Source: JAHEEL01 sp963785245 (GTDB lineage: Bacteria > Actinomycetota > Acidimicrobiia > Spongiisociales > UBA5794). From it: DNA of 64,000 bases. The stretch lies in NCBI GenBank assembly GCA_963785245.1, contig CAWAUO010000007.1, forward strand, positions 100,490 through 164,489, given 5' to 3'. Positions 51,827 through 59,833 of the stretch are shown here, one piece after another. Under the pieces are notes generated by a model. The model was not told where the DNA came from. It saw nothing but the letters and a program-made list of their open reading frames with translations, and ran no database searches. How positions within the stretch are numbered: position 1 is the first letter of the stretch; each line of letters starts with the position of its first letter. Made by a program: the position numbers and the translations under genes.

Positions 51827-52803
51827 CGGTCACCTCCGCCGCTGGTCATCGCAAGGAACACATCGTCGAGCGTTGGCTTGCGCAACTGGAAGTCCGCTAC
51901 GTCAATGCCGTCGGCGTCGAGTGCCCTGAGGATCGAGAGGCTCTGATGGGCACCGCCGGTGAGTGGGATCTGAAGCCGCGTGCCTTCGGGATCCGACGCA
52001 GCGGAGGCTCCGGTCCCTGCCACCGACGCCGCCGCCCGGGGAAGGTCGCCTCGGGAAGCGACGTGTACCTCGAGCACATCCCGTTCGAGATCGTGCTTCA
52101 GGTCGGCACTCGTGCCCGATGCCTTCATCACGCCTTCGTCGATGATCACGATCGAGTCGGAGAGGCGATCTGCCTCTTCGAGGTACTGCGTCGTCAGCAC
52201 CACCGCCGTCCCGTTGTCGGCAAGTTCCCGGATCTCCCCCCACAACTCCGTGCGGGTATGCGGATCGAGACCGGTCGTCGGTTCATCGAGGAACAGCACT
52301 GGTGGAGACGCAATCAGGCTCGCAACGACATCGAGCCGACGCCGCTGCCCACCGGAGTAGGTCTCGGCGACGCGGTCGGCGAAGTCGGTGAGTTCGAACC
52401 GATCAATGAGGTAGTCAATGCGTTTGGCCCGTTCCGCCGACGGGATCTTGTAGAGCCGTCCGAAGAGCTGGAGGTTCTCCCTCGCCGTCAGCTTCTCATC
52501 GACCGCGGCCGACTGACCGGCAAGGCCGATCACGCGCCGAACGGCGTCCGGTCTGGATGCCACGTCAATGCCAGCGATCGACGCGGTGCCCGCGTCGATG
52601 GACAACAGCGTCGTCAGCATCTTGATCGTCGTCGTCTTGCCCGCACCGTTCGGACCGAGGAGTCCGGTCACCTCGCCCGCCCTGGCCTTGAAGCTGAGAT
52701 CGATCACTGCCTCAGTGTCTCCGAAGCTCTTGCAGAGTCCGCTCGCCGCGACGGCGATCGGGCGTGGATCATCGGTTGCCTGGGTTGGAGTCCCGTCCGT
52801 CAT
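51823..52803 (-). CDS. ABC transporter ATPase (DrrA-like)
   Basis: ATPase subunit of 326 residues, first gene of the operon. Walker A is LLGPNGAGKTTTIKML, the signature TYSGGQRRRLDV, Walker B VLFLDEPTTGLDPHT, and the H-loop VVLTTQYLEEAD. The C-terminal DrrA-specific region (DVLEVHVASRGDLPRAAAS, LRKPTLDDVFLAMTSGG) is present. It is the daunorubicin-resistance type that energises the DrrB-like permease. The promoter region just upstream holds TetR-type operator sequences. Confidence 0.95.
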   Translation of the reverse strand: MTDGTPTQATDDPRPIAVAASGLCKSFGDTEAVIDLSFKARAGEVTGLLGPNGAGKTTTIKMLTTLLSIDAGTASIAGIDVASRPDAVRRVIGLAGQSAAVDEKLTARENLQLFGRLYKIPSAERAKRIDYLIDRFELTDFADRVAETYSGGQRRRLDVVASLIASPPVLFLDEPTTGLDPHTRTELWGEIRELADNGTAVVLTTQYLEEADRLSDSIVIIDEGVMKASGTSADLKHDLERDVLEVHVASRGDLPRAAASVAGTGASAASDPEGTRLQIPLTGGAHQSLSILRALDADGIDVADFQLRKPTLDDVFLAMTSGGGDR

Positions 52804-52828
52804 GGGTTCCCTCGATTCGGTCGTGAAG

Positions 52829-52864
52829 TGGACACCCTATCAGAATCTATGGACACTTTGTCCA
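52829..52864. promoter_or_regulatory. TetR operator candidate
   Basis: A perfect palindrome TGGACA-CTT-TGTCCA occupies 52850-52864. A further GTGGACA half-site lies at 52829-52835, 21 bases upstream. It sits just ahead of the ATPase start (52803) in an operon whose last gene is tetR. Autoregulation is inferred. Confidence 0.65.
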
Positions 52865-52973
52865 TCAGGTCGGGATCGAGATCGAACGAACGGCGAATCG
52901 CCGGGTACGCGTCGCCGCCGATGCGTAAGATGCCGCCCATGGCAGGCCCTTCCCCCATCACACATCCAACCCG

Positions 52974-54326
52974 ATGACGGTCGAGCACCGTCTGCTCCCG
53001 GAGACGCCGTTCCAGAGTCTCGCTGACTACGTCGCTGCCGGCGGAAGTCAAGGTCTCGAAGCGCTCGACCGGATGGGACCATCCGACGCGATCGCTGAGA
53101 TCCGTGCGTCCGGACTGCGCGGGCGAGGCGGCGCCGGATTCCCGACAGCCTTCAAACTCGGAGGGGTCGCGGCGTCGGATGCCGATCGAAAGTTCGTCGT
53201 CGCGAACGTCTCCGAGGGTGAGCCAGGAACGTTCAAGGACCGCTGGATGCTCCAGAACAATCCGTACCAGTTGCTCGAGGGCATCACGATTGCCGGGCTG
53301 ATGACCGGTGCGGAGCAGGCCTTCATCGCCATCAAGCACAAACACCACACCGCGATCGACCGCCTGGAGCAGGCCGCCGTCGAGATGGTGGATGCCGGCA
53401 TGATCGGGCAGGTACCGATCACCATCGTGCGCGGACCGGACGCCTATCTCTTCGGTGAAGAGAAAGCGATGCTCGAAGTCATCGAAGGCAACGATCCCAA
53501 GCCTCGCCTCTACCCGCCGTACATGCGGGGCCTCTTCGAGACGCAAGGATCGCCGCTGAATCCCACGTCGGTCAACAACGCGGAGACGCTTTCGCATCTC
53601 CCAAAGATTCTCGCCAACGGCGCCGAGTGGTTCCGGTCGGTCGGAACCGAACAGTCTCCCGGCACGATGATCTTCGCCCTCGGCGGCGACACCACGACCA
53701 ACACCGTCGTGGAGCTTCCACTCGGCACACCAATGCGTGATCTGGTCGAGGTCTACGGCGGCGGCATGCCCGCCGGTCGGTCGATCAAGATGATCACCAA
53801 CGGCGTCTCGAACCGTCCGATCCGGGCGGAACACCTGGACGTCCCGCTGTCCTACGAAGGCCTGCAGTCGATCGGGAGCGGCCTCGGATCGGCCGGATTC
53901 ACGCTGTACGACGACACAATCTGCCCGGTCCAGGCCATCGGGGCATACGCCGCATTCAACGCCCGCGGCTCGTGCGGCCAGTGCGTGCCGTGCAAGGTCG
54001 GGACCACCGAACTCGCCCGTCGGTTGATCGCTCTCTCGGAAGGCCGGGGCGGCGCACAGCAGATAGACGAGATCTCCGGCTGGGTCGCGAAGGTCACCGA
54101 CTGGAATCGCTGTGGATTGGGCGCCGGCCAGCAGATGCTCGTCGGCGGCTTCATCGAGGAGTATCCGGACGACATCGCAATGCACCTCGGGGGCAGGCCA
54201 TGCGAGAACGACCGCACCGTTGACGTACCGGTCGTCGCCGACTGGAACCTCGAGACCGGACGCTTCGTCTACTACGCGACCCCCGGCTACGCCGAGGGCC
54301 TGGAGATCCCCCTCGACATCCGGTGA
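52974..54326 (+). CDS. Lone NuoF-like NADH dehydrogenase 51 kDa-type flavoprotein
   Basis: NuoF/HoxF-type subunit of 450 residues. The FMN site is SGLRGRGGAGFPTAFKL, NADH-binding blocks follow (VANVSEGEPGTFKDRWM, VRGPDAYLFGEEKAML), then an SLBB domain and the N3-type 4Fe-4S motif GSCGQCVPCKVGT (about residue 332) with a distal cysteine in WNRCGLGAG. No nuoE, nuoG or hydrogenase or formate dehydrogenase gene is adjacent. It could therefore pair with an NADH-dependent dehydrogenase encoded elsewhere. It could also serve a bifurcating or ferredoxin-linked complex, possibly with AOR or the molybdoenzyme; that is speculative. Confidence 0.9.
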   Translation: MTVEHRLLPETPFQSLADYVAAGGSQGLEALDRMGPSDAIAEIRASGLRGRGGAGFPTAFKLGGVAASDADRKFVVANVSEGEPGTFKDRWMLQNNPYQLLEGITIAGLMTGAEQAFIAIKHKHHTAIDRLEQAAVEMVDAGMIGQVPITIVRGPDAYLFGEEKAMLEVIEGNDPKPRLYPPYMRGLFETQGSPLNPTSVNNAETLSHLPKILANGAEWFRSVGTEQSPGTMIFALGGDTTTNTVVELPLGTPMRDLVEVYGGGMPAGRSIKMITNGVSNRPIRAEHLDVPLSYEGLQSIGSGLGSAGFTLYDDTICPVQAIGAYAAFNARGSCGQCVPCKVGTTELARRLIALSEGRGGAQQIDEISGWVAKVTDWNRCGLGAGQQMLVGGFIEEYPDDIAMHLGGRPCENDRTVDVPVVADWNLETGRFVYYATPGYAEGLEIPLDIR

Positions 54327-54425
54327 TCACGGCTGCCCTCCGCTGTCTGTCGACGGATCCACAGTGTGGCCACCGACCCGCGTAGTATTCCGATCCAGTC
54401 GGAATCATCTCGAAGGGCCAGTCAC

Positions 54426-55964
54426 GTGACGACGAACCGCAAGCACGATCCGAGCACCTGCGCACACTGCGTCAGCAACCGCTCGGCATCGACCGATCTC
54501 GGCAGCCGACCCTCATGGGTCCAAGACGCCGTCTTCTATCAGATCTTCCCGGACCGCTTCGCGAAATCCGACCGCGTGCGCAAACCGGTCAACCTCGAAC
54601 CGTGGGACTCTCCCCCGACCTTCCACGGATACAAGGGCGGAGACCTCCTCGGCGTCGCCGAGCATCTCGATTGGCTCACCGACCTCGGCATCACGGCGAT
54701 CTACTTCAACCCGATCTTCCGATCGGCCTCGAACCATCGCTATCACACACACGACTACTACCGCGTCGATCCGATCCTCGGCACCGACAAGGCCTTCGAC
54801 GAACTCCTCGCGGCGTGCCACGACCGCGGCATCCGCGTGATCCTCGACGGCGTCTTCAACCATTCCAGCCGCGGGTTCTTCCGTTTCCACGACGTATTGG
54901 AGAACGGGGAGCAGTCCCCCTACGTCGGCTGGTTCCACATCAGCGGCTTCCCCCTGAATCCCTACCACATGGATGAACCGGCGAACTACGACGCCTGGTG
55001 GGGCATGCGAGCGCTGCCGAGTTTCAACACCGACAATGCCGAGGCCCGCGACTATCTCATGCGTGTCGGCGAGTATTGGGCAGAGCGGGGAATCGATGGG
55101 TGGCGCCTCGACGTACCGGAAGAGATCCAGACGCCCGGGTTCTGGGAGGAGTTCAGGGAGCGTACGCGCGCGGTGAACCCCGATCTCTACATCGTCGGTG
55201 AGATCTGGTCGGAGGCGAGCGCCTTCATCAACGACGGGAACCGCTTCGACGGCACGATGAACTACCCCTTCACCACGGCCACGATCGCATTCGCCGTGGG
55301 GGACCGTCTGGACTCTTCGACGATGATGGACAACCCGCACTACAACGTGGCGCCTGCGCTGGACGGATCCGGCTACCGCCACCGCATCGAGTGGCTCCTC
55401 AACTGCTATCCCGAGGCGGCATCGCTCGCCAACCTCAACCTCCTCGACTCACACGACACGGCGCGCATCCTCTCGATCGCCTCCGGTGACGAGGACTCCG
55501 TCGTGCTCGCCCTGGCCCTGCTCCTCACCTTCCCCGGCGCTCCGAGTATCTACTACGGCTCCGAGATCGGACTCGAAGGCGGCGTCGACCCCGACTGCCG
55601 GCGGTCGTTCCCGTGGGACTACGAGGACCACTGGAACCAGCGCATCCTCGGCGCCACTCGCGAACTCATCGCTCTGCGTCATGCCCACCCGGCCCTCCGT
55701 GGCGCCGGCTACCGGATCGTATGGCCGCCGGAAGATGGTGATGGCACCATGTCGTATGCGGTCGAACGGACTGATGGTGACGACCGCTTTCTCGTTGTCG
55801 TGAACGCCGGACGGGAGCGGGAGACACAAGCGATCAATCGAGATCAGCTGCGGTTCGCTTCGGCCGACCTCGCCTGGGGATCCGGAGAACTCACCCCCGG
55901 CGAGAGCCAATCCACCATCTCGATGCCACCCCGTTCCGCAGCAATCTGGATTCTCAGTAGCTGA
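54426..55964 (+). CDS. GH13 alpha-glucosidase/cyclomaltodextrinase-like enzyme
   Basis: Alpha-amylase-family hydrolase of 512 residues from the GTG at 54426, with AAGGG upstream. The barrel starts WVQDAVFYQIFPDRFAKSD and has ITAIYFNPIFRSASNHRYHT, the nucleophile aspartate in GIDGWRLDVPEEI, acid glutamate in YIVGEIWSEAS and LNLLDSHDTARIL. It lacks a signal peptide, so it cleaves maltodextrins inside the cell, as neopullulanase-type enzymes do. An unusual N-terminal CAHC motif (C12, C15) precedes the barrel. It fits with malEFG and LacI downstream on the map. Confidence 0.93.
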   Translation: MTTNRKHDPSTCAHCVSNRSASTDLGSRPSWVQDAVFYQIFPDRFAKSDRVRKPVNLEPWDSPPTFHGYKGGDLLGVAEHLDWLTDLGITAIYFNPIFRSASNHRYHTHDYYRVDPILGTDKAFDELLAACHDRGIRVILDGVFNHSSRGFFRFHDVLENGEQSPYVGWFHISGFPLNPYHMDEPANYDAWWGMRALPSFNTDNAEARDYLMRVGEYWAERGIDGWRLDVPEEIQTPGFWEEFRERTRAVNPDLYIVGEIWSEASAFINDGNRFDGTMNYPFTTATIAFAVGDRLDSSTMMDNPHYNVAPALDGSGYRHRIEWLLNCYPEAASLANLNLLDSHDTARILSIASGDEDSVVLALALLLTFPGAPSIYYGSEIGLEGGVDPDCRRSFPWDYEDHWNQRILGATRELIALRHAHPALRGAGYRIVWPPEDGDGTMSYAVERTDGDDRFLVVVNAGRERETQAINRDQLRFASADLAWGSGELTPGESQSTISMPPRSAAIWILSS

Positions 55965-55973
55965 GTAGCTGAG
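55953..55973. repeat. AGTAGCTGAGTAGC repeat copy at the GH13 stop
   Basis: CTCAGTAGCTGAGTAGCTGAG spans the GH13 gene's last codons and its TGA stop. Confidence 0.6.
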
Positions 55974-56024
55974 GCCGGGTGGCGAATGCACCGGATGCTG
56001 GCGAGCACTCCGTACGATCGGCGC

Positions 56025-57251
56025 ATGATCGGCGAACCGTTCGTTCTCGGTGTCAACTACTGGCCACGGCGCAAGGCGATGACCTGGTGGGCGGACTTCG
56101 ACGAGGCCGAGGTCCGCGAGGAGTTCGGGATCATCGCGGATGCCGGCATGACGATGGTCCGCATCTTCCTCTTCTGGGAACACTGGCAACCGACGCCGGA
56201 CACGGTCGACGAAGCATCACTCGAGCATCTCGGGATAGTGTGCGACATCGCAGAGAAACTCGGTCTCCAACTCGACGTCACCTTCTTCACCGGCCACATG
56301 AGCGGACCGAACTGGGCGCCGCAGTGGATGCTGCTGAGGGATGAGCCGATGCCGGAGTACGTCAACCAGGTGATCAGCGACGGAGCGGTCGTCGACTGCG
56401 CCGTCCGGAATCCCTTCGAGGATCCCCTGGTGCTCGACGCCGAGCGCTTGTTGCTGCGAACCGTGGTCGAGCGCTACCGGGATCACCCGGCAATCGGCAT
56501 CTGGAATCTCGGGAACGAACCGGACAACTTCGCACGTCCGACCGACCACCTCGTGGGGAAGGCGTGGGTCGAGGAGATGGCATCGGTCATCCGGTCGATC
56601 GATCCGGATCACCCGGTCACGTGCGGCCTCCACGTCGAGAGCCTCCAGGGGGACAACGGCCTGTGGGTCGGGGATGTGTTCGGCGCTGTCGACCTGGCCG
56701 TGATGCACGGGTACCCGATGTACTCCGACTGGTCCCATGGCAACCTCGACACCCAGTTCGTGCCGTTCATGTGCGCGCTCACGTCTGCGTTCAGCGACGG
56801 CCCGACGATGGCGGAAGAGTTCGGCGCGTGCACCGAAGCGGCAGGCAACCCCTCGCAGACATGGGAATGGACGGCGTTCGGTTCGCCGCGGGCTCAGTTC
56901 ATGGCGTCCGAGGAGGCGTTCGCCGACTACCTCGAGGAGGTGCTCGAGAATCTACTGGCCGTGGGTTCGACGGGTGCCATGCTCTGGTGCTTCGCCGACT
57001 ACACCGAGGATCAGTGGGTATCGCCGCCGTGCGACGAAGCCATCCACGAGAGGTTCTTCGGGATGGTCAGATCGGACGGGTCGTTGAAGCCGCATGCCGA
57101 GGTGATCCGTCGGTTCGCCGCTCGCACGCCGACGGTGCAGGCACCGACACGGCCCGTTGACGTCGACGTGACGCAAGAAGAGTTCTACGCCTCGCCTCGC
57201 CAAGAAGTGGAGCGCCTCTACGAGGCCTGGCGGATCCGCTACCGCATCTGA
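56025..57251 (+). CDS. GH5-like glycoside hydrolase (cellulase/mannanase superfamily)
   Basis: TIM-barrel glycosidase of 408 residues from the ATG at 56025; another ATG at 55986 would add 13. It begins GVNYWPRRKAMTWWADFD, then MTMVRIFLFWEHWQP. The acid/base glutamate lies in GIWNLGNEPDNF, the histidine block is VMHGYPMYSDW, and the nucleophile is probably in TMAEEFGACTEA. No signal peptide is visible, so it should be cytoplasmic. It follows the GH13 gene by 60 bases and probably shares its operon. The exact substrate is uncertain; beta-mannosides or glucosides are possible. Confidence 0.85.
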   Translation: MIGEPFVLGVNYWPRRKAMTWWADFDEAEVREEFGIIADAGMTMVRIFLFWEHWQPTPDTVDEASLEHLGIVCDIAEKLGLQLDVTFFTGHMSGPNWAPQWMLLRDEPMPEYVNQVISDGAVVDCAVRNPFEDPLVLDAERLLLRTVVERYRDHPAIGIWNLGNEPDNFARPTDHLVGKAWVEEMASVIRSIDPDHPVTCGLHVESLQGDNGLWVGDVFGAVDLAVMHGYPMYSDWSHGNLDTQFVPFMCALTSAFSDGPTMAEEFGACTEAAGNPSQTWEWTAFGSPRAQFMASEEAFADYLEEVLENLLAVGSTGAMLWCFADYTEDQWVSPPCDEAIHERFFGMVRSDGSLKPHAEVIRRFAARTPTVQAPTRPVDVDVTQEEFYASPRQEVERLYEAWRIRYRI

Positions 57252-57284
57252 CTCCGGGTGTACCCCCGGTCGACGGCGACCCCT

Positions 57285-58634
57285 TCAGGTCACGACCGAG
57301 TCGTAAATCTCCTCATACTCGACGGCCCGGGCGCTCCACGACCAGTCCCGCGTCATCCCGTTGGACTGAAGATCCCGCCACAGGTCGGGCATCGCGGATC
57401 GGTAGCGCATCGCTCGCCGAATCGTCTTCGTCAGCGACGGGTGATCGAACGAGCGGAACACGAAGCCCGTTCCGTTGCGCGTGTCCTCGTCGATGTCGAA
57501 GACCGTATCCTCAAGACCCCCGGTGAAGTGGGCGATCGGGGGTGCTCCGTACTGCATGGCGTAGATCTGGCCGAGACCACACGGTTCGTACTGCGACGGC
57601 ATCAGGTAGGCATCACACCCGGCGAACACCAGCCGCGATGCGGAAGGCCCGAACGGCACATGAGCAACGGCCGTCGGATGACGGTCGACCCAGGAATCGA
57701 CCAGCGGATCCATATCCCCGTTCCCCATGAAGACGAACCGCACGCCGTCCTCGACAAGGGCGTCGAGGTCGTACTCGACGAGGCCGAGGCCCTTCTGACC
57801 CGACATCCTCCCAACGTTGCCGAGGACAAAGCCATCGTCGAGGCCATAGGTCCGCAGCAGCTTCCACCGAGATGCGGAGCGACCACTCAGATCCCGAGCG
57901 TCAAATGGCTTCGGCAGCATCGGGTCGTTGGCCGGATCCCAATCGTCGGTATCGATGCCGTTGACGACGCCGAGGAGCGGCCGGAAGAGTCCGCGCACCA
58001 ACCCACCGAGTCCAAATGACGTCTCGTCGACGGCCAACTCCCTGGCGTGGCCGGGGCTCACCGTCGTCGCCTGCGTGGATCCCACCATCCCCGCTTTCAG
58101 GAAGTTCGCCTCGCCGAACCACTCCATGTCGCCGCCCATCACGGAGGCCTTCGGTCCGAGGCCCAGGACCTCGATCGCAGGGCCCAGGGGCCCGATCATC
58201 GGGTAGGAAGCGTTGTGAGCGGTGAACACCGAGGGGATCGAGAGCTTCAACGCCACAGCGCCCACATGGCTGTCGTGGAGGTGGACAAGGTCGAAGTCCT
58301 CCGCGAGTTCGGAGACGGCGACCGAGAAGCGAGCAAAACGTTCCCAGTTGTCGCCATACGACGACGTGCTGTCTGGGCCGTAGATTCCCGGCCGATCGAA
58401 CGACTCGTTGAGCCAGAACATCACCTCGACATCACCGTCGCGATGCCGACGCCATGGGCGACCGGCCAGCTTCCGGCCCGGCGTGTCTGCGTCGCGGTAG
58501 CCCGGCACTGCGATGGTCACTTCGTGGTCGGTCGCAACCGCATGGGCGAGACCGGCGACGGCGTTCCCAAGACCACCGGTGCTGACGAAAGGGGCGTACT
58601 CGGCGGAGACAAACAGGATCCTCATCGGCCGCAT
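57285..58634 (-). CDS. Glycogen synthase-like GT5 glycosyltransferase with altered KTGGL motif
   Basis: Two-domain GT-B glycosyltransferase of 449 residues, family GT5. Recognisable blocks are VSAEYAPFVSTGGLGNAVAG, VHLHDSHVGAVAL, VNGIDTDDWDPANDP, LGNVGRMSGQKGLG and PSQYEPCGLGQIYAMQYGA. In GlgA proteins the ADP-glucose-binding motif is KTGGL; here the lysine is replaced by serine (S18). The protein is slightly short for GlgA. It may use another sugar donor or acceptor, or be a tolerated variant. It could be an actinobacterial glycogen synthase homologue. It is convergent with the GH5 gene and lies downstream of the LacI gene. Confidence 0.85.
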   Translation of the reverse strand: MRPMRILFVSAEYAPFVSTGGLGNAVAGLAHAVATDHEVTIAVPGYRDADTPGRKLAGRPWRRHRDGDVEVMFWLNESFDRPGIYGPDSTSSYGDNWERFARFSVAVSELAEDFDLVHLHDSHVGAVALKLSIPSVFTAHNASYPMIGPLGPAIEVLGLGPKASVMGGDMEWFGEANFLKAGMVGSTQATTVSPGHARELAVDETSFGLGGLVRGLFRPLLGVVNGIDTDDWDPANDPMLPKPFDARDLSGRSASRWKLLRTYGLDDGFVLGNVGRMSGQKGLGLVEYDLDALVEDGVRFVFMGNGDMDPLVDSWVDRHPTAVAHVPFGPSASRLVFAGCDAYLMPSQYEPCGLGQIYAMQYGAPPIAHFTGGLEDTVFDIDEDTRNGTGFVFRSFDHPSLTKTIRRAMRYRSAMPDLWRDLQSNGMTRDWSWSARAVEYEEIYDSVVT

Positions 58635-58658
58635 CGTACTGTCGAGCCGCGAGGTCGA

Positions 58659-59675
58659 CTACCGGACGGCCGCCACCGACTTCGCTCGTCCGGTCGAACG
58701 GCCGACCACCAACTCGGGAGCGAACACCTGGGTCTGATTGACGCCATTCCCGGCGATCGAGTCGACGAGCATTTCGGTGGCCGCCACCGACATGCGATCA
58801 ATCGGCTGGCGCATGGTCGTGAGACGGGGCGCCGTGTAGGACATCGGCGGAGTGCCGTCGAATCCGATCACGGATACATCATCTGGAACGGAACCGCCCC
58901 AGGCACGGACCGCGGTGATTACGCCGGCCGCCATCAGGTCATTCGCGGCGATGATCCCCGTCGCTCCCGCCTCGAGGAGTTGGGCGCTCCCGGCCTGTCC
59001 GCCCTCGTAGGTGAACACCGTCTCAGAGATCATTGTCTCGTCACAAGCGACGCCGAGCCGATCGGCCGCTTGGCGGCACCCCTCGATCATCTCGATGGAG
59101 GTCGAGTACCGGATCGGGCCGACGACCATACCGATCCTCCGGTGACCGAGGGTCACGAGGTGACGGACGGCAGCGGCCGTAGCGGTCCTGAGGTCGATAG
59201 CAATGGCCGGCAGCGGACTCGTATCGTGAATGCCGTTGACAAGCACCAACGGCAGGCCACCGTCGCGCATGGCGACATAAGAGTCGTAGCCGACTTCGGG
59301 TTGCGCATACCGACCGTTGACAACGATGGCACCGGCGGCACGGGTCGATACGAAATGGTCGAGGTAGTCCTGCTCGTTGACGGTCTCCGATGTTGCGGAA
59401 CACACGACCGGCAGCATGCCTCGGTTCGCGAGGTGAGACTGGAGCGATTGCGCAAACAAAGCGAACACCGGGTTCTCGAGTTCGGGAGTGATGATCCCGA
59501 CGACCTCGGATCGGCCGACCAGCGAGGGGACATCCCGGTAGCCGAGATCACCCATCACGCCGAGTACCCGCCGACGGGTCGCCTCGGCCACGCCGGGACG
59601 ACCGTTGAGCACGCGGCTCACCGTGGCTTCGCTGACTTCAGCACGCTGGGCGACTTCGGCGAGTTTCGGTCTCAT
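58659..59675 (-). CDS. LacI-family regulator of the maltose genes
   Basis: Repressor of 338 residues from the ATG at 59675; longer readings have no support. The LacI helix-turn-helix and hinge are at residues 1-60 (LAEVAQRAEVSEATVSRVLN, VAEATRRRVLGVMGDLGY). The sugar-binding core has VVGIITPELENPVFALFAQS, LGHRRIGMVVGPIRYSTSI, GIIAANDLMAAGVITAV and DVSVIGFDGTPP. It is divergent from malEFG with CTGCAAG half-sites between them, so it most likely represses the transporter and itself until maltodextrin is present. The glycosyltransferase gene follows. Confidence 0.94.
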   Translation of the reverse strand: MRPKLAEVAQRAEVSEATVSRVLNGRPGVAEATRRRVLGVMGDLGYRDVPSLVGRSEVVGIITPELENPVFALFAQSLQSHLANRGMLPVVCSATSETVNEQDYLDHFVSTRAAGAIVVNGRYAQPEVGYDSYVAMRDGGLPLVLVNGIHDTSPLPAIAIDLRTATAAAVRHLVTLGHRRIGMVVGPIRYSTSIEMIEGCRQAADRLGVACDETMISETVFTYEGGQAGSAQLLEAGATGIIAANDLMAAGVITAVRAWGGSVPDDVSVIGFDGTPPMSYTAPRLTTMRQPIDRMSVAATEMLVDSIAGNGVNQTQVFAPELVVGRSTGRAKSVAAVR

Positions 59676-59678
59676 CGG

Positions 59679-59753
59679 CTGCAAGCGTACGGCATCACCG
59701 TCTATTCTTGTAAGATGCCTGCAAGTTTGCTGCAAGATTGCGGCGCTTTGCAG
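59679..59753. promoter_or_regulatory. LacI-type operator cluster (CTGCAAG half-sites)
   Basis: CTGCAAG occurs at 59679-59685, 59719-59725 and 59730-59736, with the inverted form CTTTGCAG at 59746-59753 and a related CTTGTAAG at 59707-59714. Repeated CTTGCAG-type elements are known upstream of actinobacterial maltose and amylase genes. The cluster lies exactly between lacI and malE. Confidence 0.7.
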
Positions 59754-59833
59754 GACTACTGGCAGGGGGGACATACACTCCCCAACGGTCGCACTCCGCG
59801 GCCCGAATTCCGTCCACAAGGAGGAACTCCCGA

